64,000 nt of DNA from JACCTH01 sp035253825 (GTDB lineage Bacteria > Actinomycetota > Acidimicrobiia > Spongiisociales > ZC4RG35). Position 1 is the stretch's first letter, and the number at the start of each line of letters is the position of its first letter. The position numbers were made by a program, and so were the translations under genes. The stretch lies in NCBI GenBank assembly GCA_035253825.1, contig DATFBM010000010.1:96001-160000 (forward strand), read 5' to 3'. Of this stretch, positions 43,584 through 52,280 are shown in pieces. A model generated the notes under the pieces. It did not search any database, was not told the DNA's origin, and saw nothing but the letters and a program-made list of their open reading frames with translations.

Positions 43584-44489
43584 CTAGCTGGTGGGTGCCT
43601 GCACCATCGGTGTAGGTTCGAGCACCCAGGTTCCGTACTGAGGATCGACCTCCACCTCGGCGGCGCTGACCTGCTCGAGGATCCACGCGGCGACCAGCTC
43701 GCCAATCCTGGCGTCGCTTAGCTCCGTTTTGACCTCCTCGAGCGACGGCTCCTCTCTCGACTCAACCAGGATCAGGTGGTATCCGAACTGCGTTTGGTGG
43801 GGACCCGACACTTCCCCGATCGGTGACTCGAAGGCGGCATTGGCGAATTCGGCGACATAGAGGCCGAGCCGGTTACAACCGAGGTCACCTCCATTGGGCG
43901 CCGTACCGTCGGTTCCAACGTCGGCGGCCACATCTTCAAACGCCTCGCCACCCTCAATCCGGGCTAATGCCGCGTTGGCATCTTCTTCGGTGGCGACGAG
44001 GATGTGACGTACACAGGCGTTGGTGCGTCCCTGTCGTTCTGCACCCAGCAGGATTTCCGCATCCTGGTCGGTGACGGGATCGATATCGGGGGCGAATTGC
44101 TCCCTCAACTCATCGCGGATGAGCTGTTGGCGGGCGATGACCTGAAGTCGTTCCACTGGCAGCCCCTGGGAGGCGAAAAACTCGTCTACTCCCATCCCCT
44201 GTGCGGTTTCGATCTCATCGGAGAGCTCGGAGACCTTGATCGCAATTGCTTCCTCCGTGGGATCGAAGCCGAACTCGTTCAGCACCGCGTTTACGACGGC
44301 GGTGTCGATGATGGCGTCGGTGAGATCGGAGGCAAAAAGGGTCTTATTGATGGTGGTGGAGCTCTCTCCAACCCGCATTCCCTGGATGTCGGTGACCGCG
44401 ATGTCGATCCCGTTCACCGTGGCGGCGACGTCATTGCCAGGACCCCCGCACGCGACCAGAAGCGCCAGCAAAAGTAGGGATTTCCGCAC
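43584..44489 (-). CDS. PrsA/SurA-like peptidyl-prolyl isomerase lipoprotein
   Basis: A 301-residue extracytoplasmic folding factor with signal and lipobox (LLLALLVACGG, Cys near residue 13). A SurA N-like helical region follows (about 25-165), then a parvulin domain (VRHILVATEEDANAALARIEGGEAFEDVAADVGTDG, with GGDLGCN and GYHLILVESRE). It helps fold exported proteins. The GTG at 44489 has a TAACCT box 7 nt upstream, and a 16-bp motif shared with the HExxH gene lies just before that box. It converges with nothing; mfd ends 59 bp upstream on the same strand. Confidence 0.88.
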   Translation of the reverse strand: MRKSLLLLALLVACGGPGNDVAATVNGIDIAVTDIQGMRVGESSTTINKTLFASDLTDAIIDTAVVNAVLNEFGFDPTEEAIAIKVSELSDEIETAQGMGVDEFFASQGLPVERLQVIARQQLIRDELREQFAPDIDPVTDQDAEILLGAERQGRTNACVRHILVATEEDANAALARIEGGEAFEDVAADVGTDGTAPNGGDLGCNRLGLYVAEFANAAFESPIGEVSGPHQTQFGYHLILVESREEPSLEEVKTELSDARIGELVAAWILEQVSAAEVEVDPQYGTWVLEPTPMVQAPTS

Positions 44490-44496
44490 GGAAGCG

Positions 44497-44502
44497 AGGT
44501 TA
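44497..44502 (-). promoter_or_regulatory. -10 box for leaderless PPIase gene
   Basis: TAACCT on the minus strand, 7 nt before the GTG at 44489. Confidence 0.55.
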
Positions 44503-44503
44503 C

Positions 44504-44519
44504 TTTCATTCTTGCGTAA
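44504..44519 (-). repeat. 16-bp motif TTTACGCAAGAATGAA, copy 2
   Basis: Identical to 16663-16678. Here it ends 1 bp upstream of the TAACCT box of the PPIase gene, a typical operator position. Confidence 0.6.
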
Positions 44520-44548
44520 ATCCGGCGCTGAAAGCCCGCTCGGATCCA

Positions 44549-47500
44549 TCAGCCGGGCCACATCTGGCGCACGAAGTCGATCATCCCGGTGACGGGATTC
44601 TCCCGCGGCAGCGGTACGAACATCACTCCGTCCCGCACTACAGCTTTCGGGGCCAGGCGTTGGAGGCGCACCTCCTCGCTGGCGGAAAGCTCCACGGGAG
44701 CGAGTCTCACTTCGTGTCGAAGGTTGACGATCTCGGTCAGCCCGACCCGGAGTGCTTCCACTCGCAGGCGGGCAATATCGATTAGTGCCCCGGCCTCGGG
44801 CGGGAGCGGGCCAAATCGGTCGATCCATTCCGCTTTTGCCTCGTCGACCGCCTCGGGTGTTTCGGCGGCCGCCAAACGTCGGTAGGCCTCGAGCCGAAGC
44901 GACTGGTCCGGCAGATAGGCGTCGGGGAGATGAGCATCGACCGGCAGTTCGATCCTGACTTCTTTGATTTCTGCCTCGATCGGCACTTGGCCTTCGAGCT
45001 TCGAGACCGCCTCGGCCACTAGCTCCGCATAGAGATCGAACCCCACGGCAGCGATATGACCGGATTGCACTTCGCCCAGGATCGATCCTGCCCCCCGAAT
45101 CTCGAGGTCTTTCAAGGCGAGGTGAAATCCAGAACCGAGATCGGTTGCTTCTCCAATCGCCTCCAGACGACGGTGTGCCTCCTCGCTGAGCACCTGGTCG
45201 GCAGGATGAAAGAGGTAGGCGTAGGCCCGTTGGCTGGAGCGACCCACTCGTCCTCGAAGCTGATAGAGCTGGGCGAGTCCCAATAGATCGGCCCGCTCCA
45301 CGATCAACGTGTTCACCTGCGGAAGGTCGAGACCCGATTCGATGATGGTGGTCGCCACCATGACGTCGTACTCGCGATTCCAGAAGTCGAGCATGATCTG
45401 CTCCAGCTGTCCTTCTGACATCTGTCCATGAGCTACGACGTATCTGGCATCAGGAACCAACGACTGCAACCGGACGACCGCCTCATCGATCGAGCGGACC
45501 CGGTTGTGAACGTAGAAGACCTGTCCGTCACGCAACAGCTCCCTTCGCAATGCCGCGGCCACGGTCTGGGCGTCGTAGGGTCCAACAAATGTGAGGATGG
45601 GATGGCGATCCTCGGGAGGAGTGCGAATGTGACTCACGTCGCGAATCCCGGTGAGAGCCATCTCCAGGGTTCGGGGAATGGGAGTGGCGGTGAGGGTGAG
45701 GACGTCCACGCCGACTTTCAACGCTCGCAATTGGTCCTTGGCGGCCACTCCGAAGCGTTGCTCTTCGTCGATGACAACGAGACCTAGGTTCTTCCAGCGC
45801 ACGTCATCGGACAAAATCCGGTGAGTGGCGATGACGATGTCGACTTCACCGCTGGCGATGCCGGCCACGACTTTCTGTTGTTGACGGTTGGTGAGAAATC
45901 GCGACAACACCTCGACCCTGACCGGATAGGGCTCGAACCGTTCGGAGAACGTCTGGTGATGCTGTTGAGCCAGCAAAGTCGTCGGGCAAAGCACCGCCAC
46001 CTGTCTTCCAGCCTCGACCGCCTTGAACGCCGCCCGGATAGCGATTTCGGTCTTGCCGTAACCGACATCGCCGAACACCAGTCGATCCATCGGCTGATCG
46101 CTTTGCATATCGGCTTTGACCTCGTCGATGGTCACAAGTTGATCCGGGGTCTCCTCGTAGGGAAAGAGTGCTTCCATCTCGCGTTGCCAGGGGGTGTCGG
46201 TAGGAAAGGCGTATCCACGGGCTCGGGCCCGCGCCCGATGGAGCCGAACCACTTGCTCGGCGACGGCCGCCACCGCCCGCCGCACACGGTCCTTGGTCTC
46301 CGACCAGTCCTTGCCGCCCATTCGCGAAATCCGGGGCTCTTCTCCTCCCGTGTACTTGCGAACCGAGGCCAATTGGTCGATCGGCACATAAAGCCGGTCT
46401 TCGCCCGCGTATCCGATCATCAGATAGTCACGCTCGATGCCAGCCATGGTGCGTGAGGTCAGTCCGTCGAATCGGCCGATCCCATGTCGCTGATGGACCA
46501 CATAGTCGCCCGCCGTCAGGTCGGCGTAGTTGACGCCAGCCTCGGCTCGCTTGCGGGCGGAGCTGCGATGGGCCCGCCTTCGACCGGCGATTTCCTGCTC
46601 GCCGAGAACGGCCAGCTTGAGATCGGGAGCGACGAAGCCACGATGGATCCCCTGGGATATGACCCGTGGTGCCACACCTTCTTCGGCGAGAACGCGAGCG
46701 ACTCGATCGGCGGCCTGTTGACCGTCCATGGCGATCACCACTTCGACTCCCAGGCGCTGGAGCCGATCGATGGCCAGGGCGACAGACTGCGGGTTCCCGG
46801 GGACGGCCTCAAGCCCGCGGATGGTCAAGACCGGATCAGCGGGGCCAGTCGGAAGCGATGGCATCTCCAGAAAATCGCCCTCCAACGGAAGATAAAGGGC
46901 GGGATGGTCCCCGCCGTCCATTCCCCATGTGGGCGAGAGCGCCGAGGCCAGGTCCTCTTCTTCTCTGGCGAGATCGGCGGCGCGCTCGCGGCTCCGCTGA
47001 GGGTCGACCAGGACCATCCGGCTCTGCGAGGCGGCGTCGAGCAGGGATACCGGCTCCGCCACCCATGGCATCCACGATTCCATCCCCGAAAAGATCTGTC
47101 CCTCGGCCAATCGTTCCCATGTCGACGACGCCGCCGGCATGCTGCGGACGAGGTCGCGGGCCCGCAGACGGGTCAGCTCATCGGGTCGGAATTCACGAGC
47201 TGGATAGGCCACCAGACGGTCCACCTGTTCATCGGATCTTTGATTGCCAATCGCGAACTTGCGAAGGTCTTCGACTGAATCACCGAAGAGGTCAACCCGA
47301 ATGGCTTCGTCGGACTGCGCTGGGAAGACGTCGATGATCCCCCCACGCACGGCGAACTCGCCCCGCGCCTCGACCCGATCGGTCCGCTCATAACCGAGAG
47401 CGGCCAGCTTCTCGACCAATGCGGTGAGGGACACCTCTTCTCCCCGCTCTACCACGATCGGATCGGGCGACGACGGCGAAAGGCGTTGCATCGCCGCCCG

Positions 47501-47830
47501 TGCCGAGGCCACCACCACCACCTCGGGGGGCGCTTCTTTGAGGATTCGAAGGCCTTCGGCCCGACGAGCCATGGTCTGCAGGTTGGGCGAGATGTGCTCG
47601 AAAGGGAGAGTCTCCCAAGCCGGTATCAGGAACGGCCTGGTGAACAGGAAGAGGTCGTCGACCAGGTCTTCTGCCTCGCGTTCGGTGGGAACTACCGCCA
47701 CGATGGTTTCGCCCCGCGCCATTGCTGCCAGCGCGAAAGCGCGGGCACCGGGCGAGACAGCTAAACGCCTGCCGTCGTCAAGTGGTTTTCGCCAGCGCTC
47801 GAGAAGATGGGCTAGAGGCGGGGAAGGCAA
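44549..47830 (-). CDS. mfd: Transcription-repair coupling factor
   Basis: A 1093-residue translocase that removes stalled RNA polymerase and recruits UvrA. Order: UvrB-like N domains, the RNA-polymerase-interacting domain (YVVHQRHGIGRFDGL), and translocase with Walker A GDVGYGKTE, DEEQRFG, SATPIPRT-like TLTATPIPRTLEMAL, ESGLDLPQVNT and the TRG region, then the D7 UvrA-gating domain. The likely start is TTG at 47830, since a TACCAT box lies 7 nt upstream; longer frames overlap the upstream gene. Confidence 0.95.
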   Translation of the reverse strand: MPSPPLAHLLERWRKPLDDGRRLAVSPGARAFALAAMARGETIVAVVPTEREAEDLVDDLFLFTRPFLIPAWETLPFEHISPNLQTMARRAEGLRILKEAPPEVVVVASARAAMQRLSPSSPDPIVVERGEEVSLTALVEKLAALGYERTDRVEARGEFAVRGGIIDVFPAQSDEAIRVDLFGDSVEDLRKFAIGNQRSDEQVDRLVAYPAREFRPDELTRLRARDLVRSMPAASSTWERLAEGQIFSGMESWMPWVAEPVSLLDAASQSRMVLVDPQRSRERAADLAREEEDLASALSPTWGMDGGDHPALYLPLEGDFLEMPSLPTGPADPVLTIRGLEAVPGNPQSVALAIDRLQRLGVEVVIAMDGQQAADRVARVLAEEGVAPRVISQGIHRGFVAPDLKLAVLGEQEIAGRRRAHRSSARKRAEAGVNYADLTAGDYVVHQRHGIGRFDGLTSRTMAGIERDYLMIGYAGEDRLYVPIDQLASVRKYTGGEEPRISRMGGKDWSETKDRVRRAVAAVAEQVVRLHRARARARGYAFPTDTPWQREMEALFPYEETPDQLVTIDEVKADMQSDQPMDRLVFGDVGYGKTEIAIRAAFKAVEAGRQVAVLCPTTLLAQQHHQTFSERFEPYPVRVEVLSRFLTNRQQQKVVAGIASGEVDIVIATHRILSDDVRWKNLGLVVIDEEQRFGVAAKDQLRALKVGVDVLTLTATPIPRTLEMALTGIRDVSHIRTPPEDRHPILTFVGPYDAQTVAAALRRELLRDGQVFYVHNRVRSIDEAVVRLQSLVPDARYVVAHGQMSEGQLEQIMLDFWNREYDVMVATTIIESGLDLPQVNTLIVERADLLGLAQLYQLRGRVGRSSQRAYAYLFHPADQVLSEEAHRRLEAIGEATDLGSGFHLALKDLEIRGAGSILGEVQSGHIAAVGFDLYAELVAEAVSKLEGQVPIEAEIKEVRIELPVDAHLPDAYLPDQSLRLEAYRRLAAAETPEAVDEAKAEWIDRFGPLPPEAGALIDIARLRVEALRVGLTEIVNLRHEVRLAPVELSASEEVRLQRLAPKAVVRDGVMFVPLPRENPVTGMIDFVRQMWPG

Positions 47831-47837
47831 CCCGTCG

Positions 47838-47843
47838 ATGGTA
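47838..47843 (-). promoter_or_regulatory. -10 box for leaderless mfd (TTG start)
   Basis: TACCAT on the minus strand, 7 nt before the TTG at 47830. Confidence 0.5.
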
Positions 47844-47852
47844 GGCGCGAGC

Positions 47853-48743
47853 TCACCATTCGATCTCGAGGCAGTTTCGATGCGAAGTCGACTCAACTTG
47901 AAATGTGGCGTGGGCAATCCCGTACGTCTCCTCGAGCAGACCCCTCGCCCGATCGAGCGTGGAATGGGGGTCGACCTCTGGCCTGACCAGGATGTGGGCC
48001 GAGGCCACTTCCATCCCCGAGGTCAGCGTCCATACGTGGAGATCATGAAGATCGACGACGCCAGGGATGGCTTCGAGTTCGCCACGCAATCTTCTCAAGT
48101 CGAGGTCGGGCGGCGCTGCCTGAACCAGGACTCGGGTGGCCTGGCGTCCGATCTTCCAGGCCCGGGGGACAATCAAGATCCCGACGGTTAGTGCCGCCAC
48201 CGAATCGACCTGAGTCCAGCCGGTCAGGGCGACGATGAGGGAGGCAACCACGACGCCCGCCGATGCCGTCAAGTCGGCCACCACTTCCGCCCGGGCGGCG
48301 GTGATGTTGAGTGAATGTCCCTGCAGCCAGCGCAGGCTGATCACGTTGACGACGAGACCTCCGAGAGCGATGGCCAGCATCGGACCGCTCTCAATCGGAG
48401 TCGGGGCGCTCAGCCGACCGACTGATTCGATGATGATGTACACGGCCAAACCCAGGAGCAGGAGCGTGTTGGCGAGGGCAGCAAGGATCTCGAGCCGGTA
48501 GAGGCCAAAGGTGTGGCCGGCCGGCCGTTGCATGCGATTGGCCATTGCAGCTGCCATCGCCAATCCCAGTCCGAGAGCGTCGGTTCCCATATGCCCGGCG
48601 TCAGAGAGCAGGGCGAGCGACCCGGTAACAATCCCGCCGACGATCTCGACGAGCATGAACCCCACTACCAGCGAGAAACTGGCGCGCAGTCTCCTCAGCT
48701 CGTCGAGTGCTCGAGGAATGGCTCGATGAGCATGGCTCGTCAT
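47853..48743 (-). CDS. Cation diffusion facilitator, CzcD/ZnT-like
   Basis: A 296-residue six-helix metal exporter. The metal-site helix reads ALLSDAGHMGTDALGL (HxxxD); the second site helix has RAEVVADLTAS, in which the usual His is replaced by Glu or Arg. The cytoplasmic C-terminal domain (GVVDLHDLHVWTLTSGMEVASAHI) is typical of Zn2+ exporters. The ATG at 48743 has TAGCTT 8 nt upstream. It is divergent from the DinB-like gene. Confidence 0.9.
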   Translation of the reverse strand: MTSHAHRAIPRALDELRRLRASFSLVVGFMLVEIVGGIVTGSLALLSDAGHMGTDALGLGLAMAAAMANRMQRPAGHTFGLYRLEILAALANTLLLLGLAVYIIIESVGRLSAPTPIESGPMLAIALGGLVVNVISLRWLQGHSLNITAARAEVVADLTASAGVVVASLIVALTGWTQVDSVAALTVGILIVPRAWKIGRQATRVLVQAAPPDLDLRRLRGELEAIPGVVDLHDLHVWTLTSGMEVASAHILVRPEVDPHSTLDRARGLLEETYGIAHATFQVESTSHRNCLEIEW

Positions 48744-48751
48744 TCCCAATA

Positions 48752-48757
48752 AAGCTA
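48752..48757 (-). promoter_or_regulatory. -10 box for leaderless CDF gene
   Basis: TAGCTT on the minus strand, 8 nt before the ATG at 48743. Confidence 0.5.
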
Positions 48758-48795
48758 CCAGTTGAGACCCGGACGTTTGAGGGTCGCCTGCTCGG

Positions 48796-48801
48796 TAATC
48801 T
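48796..48801 (+). promoter_or_regulatory. -10 box for leaderless DinB-like gene
   Basis: TAATCT, 7 nt before GTG 48809; an ATG at 48806 would be only 4 nt away. Confidence 0.5.
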
Positions 48802-48808
48802 CGGAATG

Positions 48809-49303
48809 GTGAGCGTTCCACTCGTGGAGCAACTCCATTTCGCCCGAGCCGAGTTTCGGCGCGGGCTGTGGGACGTTTCTGATGAGGACGGAGCCCGGCG
48901 GATCGGACCTATGAACTCGATTGGCTGGATGGTCGGCCACCTGGCCTGGCAAGAAGAGCGATATTGGTTGCGGCGCGCCCGCAACACGATCTTGATCCCG
49001 CGGCTTGACGAAGAATTCGCCTACGGCAAGCCGGCGACGATTCCCGTGATGACCGAGGTTTGGGAATGGTGGGACCAGGTCATCGCCGCTGCCGATGAGT
49101 GGCTCATCGACCTCGACATGGAGCGGTTGACGCAGCCGCTGGCCGAGGGCTTCTCGAGCGTGGGAACGTTTCTGCTTCGCAACATCTATCACTACTGGTA
49201 TCACCTCGGCGAGGGGATGGCAGTGCGACAGGCCCTCGAACACCAGAGCCTGCCCGACTTCGTTGGCGACATCGACAACCAGGCTCCCTGGCGCCCCTTT
49301 TAA
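48809..49303 (+). CDS. DinB/YfiT-like four-helix metalloprotein
   Basis: A 164-residue four-helix protein of the DinB_2 superfamily. Possible metal ligands are His in GWMVGHLAWQEERYW and the His pair in YHYWYHLGEGM. Relatives include thiol-dependent transferases that use bacillithiol or mycothiol, but the role here is unknown. The GTG start is preferred on spacing to the -10 box. Confidence 0.78.
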   Translation: MSVPLVEQLHFARAEFRRGLWDVSDEDGARRIGPMNSIGWMVGHLAWQEERYWLRRARNTILIPRLDEEFAYGKPATIPVMTEVWEWWDQVIAAADEWLIDLDMERLTQPLAEGFSSVGTFLLRNIYHYWYHLGEGMAVRQALEHQSLPDFVGDIDNQAPWRPF

Positions 49304-49370
49304 TCCGAACCCAGGGTTCGGAGGGCGGCCCTACCTATCTGCCCGCCCACTGAACGTCCGGAGGCCCCCC

Positions 49371-49376
49371 TACCCT
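49371..49376 (+). promoter_or_regulatory. -10 box for leaderless second CDF gene
   Basis: TACCCT, 8 nt before the ATG at 49385. Confidence 0.5.
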
Positions 49377-49384
49377 CGTTGGTA

Positions 49385-50308
49385 ATGCAACAAGGTTCCA
49401 AGAAGGCGATCATTGCCGCCCTTCTCGCCAACCTCGGCATCGCGATCGCCAAGAGCGTGGGCTTTGTCTTGACCCGTTCGGCGGGGATGCTGGCCGAAGC
49501 GGGCCACTCTCTGGCCGACACCAGCAACCAGGCCCTGCTGTTGCTCGGTGGCCGCCGAGCCGCTCGGGTAGCCGACGAGACCCACCCCTTTGGCTACGGA
49601 CGGGAGCGCTACTTCTGGTCGTTCGTGGTCGCCCTGGTGCTCTTCAGCATGGGAGGGCTATTCGCCCTTTACGAGGGGATTGAGAAGTTGCGACACCCTC
49701 ACGCCACCGAGAGCTTGGCCATCGCGATCGGGATCCTGATAGTCGCCATCGTGCTCGAGACCTTCTCGCTTCGAACCGCGGTCCGCGAAGCCAAGCACCT
49801 AAAGCCCGCCGACGTTTCTTGGTGGAGGTTCATTCGAACTTCGAAGTCGCCGGAACTGCCTGTGGTCTTGCTAGAAGACGTCGGGGCCGAGATCGGTCTC
49901 TTCCTCGCTTTGATCGGCGTCAGCCTGGCCGCCGCCACCGGTGACCCGCGCTGGGACGCAGTCGGGTCGATTGCCATCGGCGTCTTGCTGGTGGCGATCG
50001 GCATCGTCCTGGCCATCGAAACCAAGGGCTTGTTGCTCGGTGAGTCGGCGTCACACGATGTCATCGCCGCCATCGCAGCCAGCATTTCCTCCCAGCCCGA
50101 GGTCACCAGTCTCATTCACTGTCGCACCCAGCACATGGGACCCGATGAGCTATTGGTGGGGGCAAAAGTCGAATTCCAACGACACCTCGATGTCGCCCAG
50201 CTGGCGGCGGCTGTCGACCGCGTGGAAAGGGCGATTCGTCAGGCGGTGCCGAGCGCGGTGACGATCTATGTCGAGCCGGACTTGCGACGGGCGGCCGGGG
50301 GCGAATAG
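49385..50308 (+). CDS. Cation diffusion facilitator, FieF/MMT-like
   Basis: A 307-residue cation exporter from a different CDF branch than the gene at 48 kb. Metal-site helices: MLAEAGHSLADTSNQALLL (HxxxD) and VLLEDVGAEIGL (DxxxE/D-like). The segment THPFGYGRERYFW is typical of this branch, and the C-terminal domain ends TIYVEPDL. The substrate could be Zn2+, Fe2+ or Mn2+. Its 3' end overlaps the convergent thioesterase by 43 bp. Confidence 0.9.
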   Translation: MQQGSKKAIIAALLANLGIAIAKSVGFVLTRSAGMLAEAGHSLADTSNQALLLLGGRRAARVADETHPFGYGRERYFWSFVVALVLFSMGGLFALYEGIEKLRHPHATESLAIAIGILIVAIVLETFSLRTAVREAKHLKPADVSWWRFIRTSKSPELPVVLLEDVGAEIGLFLALIGVSLAAATGDPRWDAVGSIAIGVLLVAIGIVLAIETKGLLLGESASHDVIAAIAASISSQPEVTSLIHCRTQHMGPDELLVGAKVEFQRHLDVAQLAAAVDRVERAIRQAVPSAVTIYVEPDLRRAAGGE

Positions 50309-50700
50309 TTCCCGTGCGCCTGGGCGACCAAGCGCCCTTCGTCTCCTTCCAGCCACATGTCGATCTGCCCATAGATCCGGGTTGATCCCACTCGCAGGAG
50401 CTGGGCTCGACCCAACACCGAGCCTCCAACGGCGGGACGGAGGAAGGAGATAGCGAGATCCGACGTGACCGCCATTGGCTCGAGTCCGACCTCGGTGAAG
50501 GTGGCGAACCAGAGGGCGATATCGGCCAACCCGAAGAGTGTCAAGCCGGAGACGTAACCACCGGGACGAAGGACAGCCGGGTCATGCTCCCAGCGGGCGA
50601 CTGCGCTGCGATCGCCCAGTTCGACGCAGCGGTAGCCGCCGGCGTATGCGGCTGGGAACTCTGACTCGACTAGTTGGTTCACCTCCGCAGGCGAGATCAC
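50266..50700 (-). CDS. PaaI-type hot-dog thioesterase
   Basis: A 144-residue hot-dog fold protein: LRPGGYVSGLTLFGLADIALWFA (the central helix with its catalytic Asp position) and AVTSDLAISFLRPA, then GSVLGRAQLLRVG. It probably hydrolyses an acyl-CoA thioester. The GTG at 50700 overlaps the SDR stop (GTGA). Its end overlaps the opposite CDF gene. Confidence 0.85.
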   Translation of the reverse strand: MISPAEVNQLVESEFPAAYAGGYRCVELGDRSAVARWEHDPAVLRPGGYVSGLTLFGLADIALWFATFTEVGLEPMAVTSDLAISFLRPAVGGSVLGRAQLLRVGSTRIYGQIDMWLEGDEGRLVAQAHGNYSPPAARRKSGST

Positions 50701-51650
50701 AGCAACCCCTCTTTCTTGGCCCAATCTCGAAGACGGCCAAAGATGACATCGGCCGACGTGTATTTCAGCCCCAGCTCTCGGCTGGCCCGGGATCCGTCAA
50801 ACAAATGTCCGTGGAGTATCGCTCTCGCCGATTCCCCACAGATGGGGGCGGGGCGCCGAAGAACCTTGAACAACCCGCCAACGACGAAGCCAGCAGTCCA
50901 GACAAGGGGCGCTGGCACATACGACACCCGAAGGGGGTGAGCGATGACCGACTCAATCACCGATACCGCTTCCTGCGTCGTCATCGAGAAGGAGTTAAGG
51001 ATGTAGCGCTGGCCGGGCTCGCCCCTGGTCCCGGCGAGCAGGTGTCCGTGGGCGCAGTCATCGATGTCGACGATCGAGATCCGGGTGTCGACGATCGTTC
51101 GCAGCTTCCCGCCCATCAACCTGAGCAAGAGCCGCCCCGTCCCCGTGGCCCGGCCCGGCCCCTGCACCGACGAGGGATTGACAATTACCACCGGCTGCCG
51201 ACCGAATAGCTCGGTGAGCTCTTGCTCCGCCCGCCATTTGGAGGCGGCGTAGCGACTGGGTAACGGCGCCCGCGGCACCGAGCTTTCGTCGCCGATCTCG
51301 CCCTCGTTCTCACCCAGCACGGCCGCCGAGGAGGTGTGAACCAGTAGCGCTCCCGCTTCGTAAGCGGCGTCCGCGACGTTGCGGGTACCGTCGACGTTGA
51401 CCCGTTCCATGAAGCTGGGGTCGGCGCTGCACATCTGATTCACCCCGGCAACGTGGAAGACCGTTGTGACCCCCTCGAAAGCCCTCCGCAGCGATGCCGG
51501 GTCGAGTACATCGCCCCGGACGCGCTCTACTTCCGGGGGCAGGAGTTGGTCCGACCGCACCAGGGCCCGGACCTTCTGTCCGTCGGCGAGGAGATGTCCC
51601 AGAACCGCGCTGCCGACCACGCCGGTCGCACCGGTGATCGCAACCGTCAT
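50697..51650 (-). CDS. NAD-dependent epimerase/dehydratase (dihydroflavonol reductase-like SDR)
   Basis: A 317-residue extended short-chain dehydrogenase: Rossmann motif TGATGVVGSAV, VFHVAG, the catalytic Ser/Tyr-Lys in HTSSAAVLG and YAASKWRAEQ, and VNPSSVQGPG. The substrate is unknown; relatives act on sugars, sterols or isoprenoids. The ATG overlaps the pgsA stop (ATGA). Confidence 0.87.
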   Translation of the reverse strand: MTVAITGATGVVGSAVLGHLLADGQKVRALVRSDQLLPPEVERVRGDVLDPASLRRAFEGVTTVFHVAGVNQMCSADPSFMERVNVDGTRNVADAAYEAGALLVHTSSAAVLGENEGEIGDESSVPRAPLPSRYAASKWRAEQELTELFGRQPVVIVNPSSVQGPGRATGTGRLLLRLMGGKLRTIVDTRISIVDIDDCAHGHLLAGTRGEPGQRYILNSFSMTTQEAVSVIESVIAHPLRVSYVPAPLVWTAGFVVGGLFKVLRRPAPICGESARAILHGHLFDGSRASRELGLKYTSADVIFGRLRDWAKKEGLL

Positions 51651-52210
51651 CTACTGGCGGCGTCCGAACGACTCCCGATGACCATCTTGGAGAAGGCTCC
51701 GAAATACCCCCATGCGGAGGCGATCGTCACCAACACCGCCACCCACATCACCCACTGGTCCAAGAAGAAGGGTCCCCAACGGTCGGGGAGCCGCATGAAG
51801 GCAAGGGCGATCGCCCCGTACTGAGCCGTGGCTTTGATCTTCCCCCAGGTCGAGGGCTTAACCATTCCCCCGCCGAGGGCCACCAGACCCCGGAGCCCCA
51901 TCACGGCGAATTCGCGCATCATGATGACAAGGGCGGCCCAGATCGAGACCCGACCGATGGAGGTGAGAGCGAGCAGGGTGCCGGTGACGAGAAGTTTGTC
52001 GGCGGTGGTGTCGAGGAAGGCGCCGAGGACCGACTCGACATGCCAGCGCCGGGCCAGATAGCCGTCGAGGAAGTCGGTGATCGCAGCCACGGTGAAGAGG
52101 GCGGCGGCGTAACCCAGGGCGTGGTCGATTCGATCCTGGGACCGAGTCAGGGCCATGATTGCAGGGACCACCAGAACCCGGCCGAACGCCAACCAATCAG
52201 GGAACGAGAT
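51647..52210 (-). CDS. pgsA: CDP-alcohol phosphatidyltransferase (PgsA-like), probable AUC start
   Basis: A 187-residue membrane enzyme, probably phosphatidylglycerophosphate synthase. The CDP-alcohol motif is complete: DGYLARRWHVESVLGAFLDTTADK (D-G-x2-A-R-x8-G-x3-D-x3-D), among four to five transmembrane segments. Homologues begin with a short N terminus such as MxxPNxLTLLRIxLVP; here the matching segment ISFPDWLAFGRVLVVP starts at ATC 52210. A strong AAGGAG lies 5 nt upstream and no ATG, GTG or TTG occurs in frame before it. TTG at 52192 would cut the conserved PDWL segment. It is divergent from glpD. Confidence 0.88.
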   Translation of the reverse strand: MSFPDWLAFGRVLVVPAIMALTRSQDRIDHALGYAAALFTVAAITDFLDGYLARRWHVESVLGAFLDTTADKLLVTGTLLALTSIGRVSIWAALVIMMREFAVMGLRGLVALGGGMVKPSTWGKIKATAQYGAIALAFMRLPDRWGPFFLDQWVMWVAVLVTIASAWGYFGAFSKMVIGSRSDAASR

Positions 52211-52215
52211 GAGGG

Positions 52216-52221
52216 CTCCTT
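52216..52221 (-). promoter_or_regulatory. Strong ribosome binding site before the pgsA AUC codon
   Basis: AAGGAG on the minus strand, 5 nt before ATC 52210. This places the start at the AUC codon rather than the TTG six codons downstream. Confidence 0.65.
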
Positions 52222-52240
52222 GCGCTTGCTGCCGGGCGGC

Positions 52241-52246
52241 GATCTT
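52241..52246 (-). promoter_or_regulatory. -10 box for pgsA
   Basis: TAAGAT on the minus strand, about 30 nt before ATC 52210. It would give a short leader carrying the Shine-Dalgarno sequence. Confidence 0.45.
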
Positions 52247-52265
52247 ACCGAACGACCTCGATACC

Positions 52266-52271
52266 TAACCT
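52266..52271 (+). promoter_or_regulatory. -10 box for leaderless glpD
   Basis: TAACCT, 9 nt before the ATG at 52281. Confidence 0.5.
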
Positions 52272-52280
52272 CTTCGCCCG

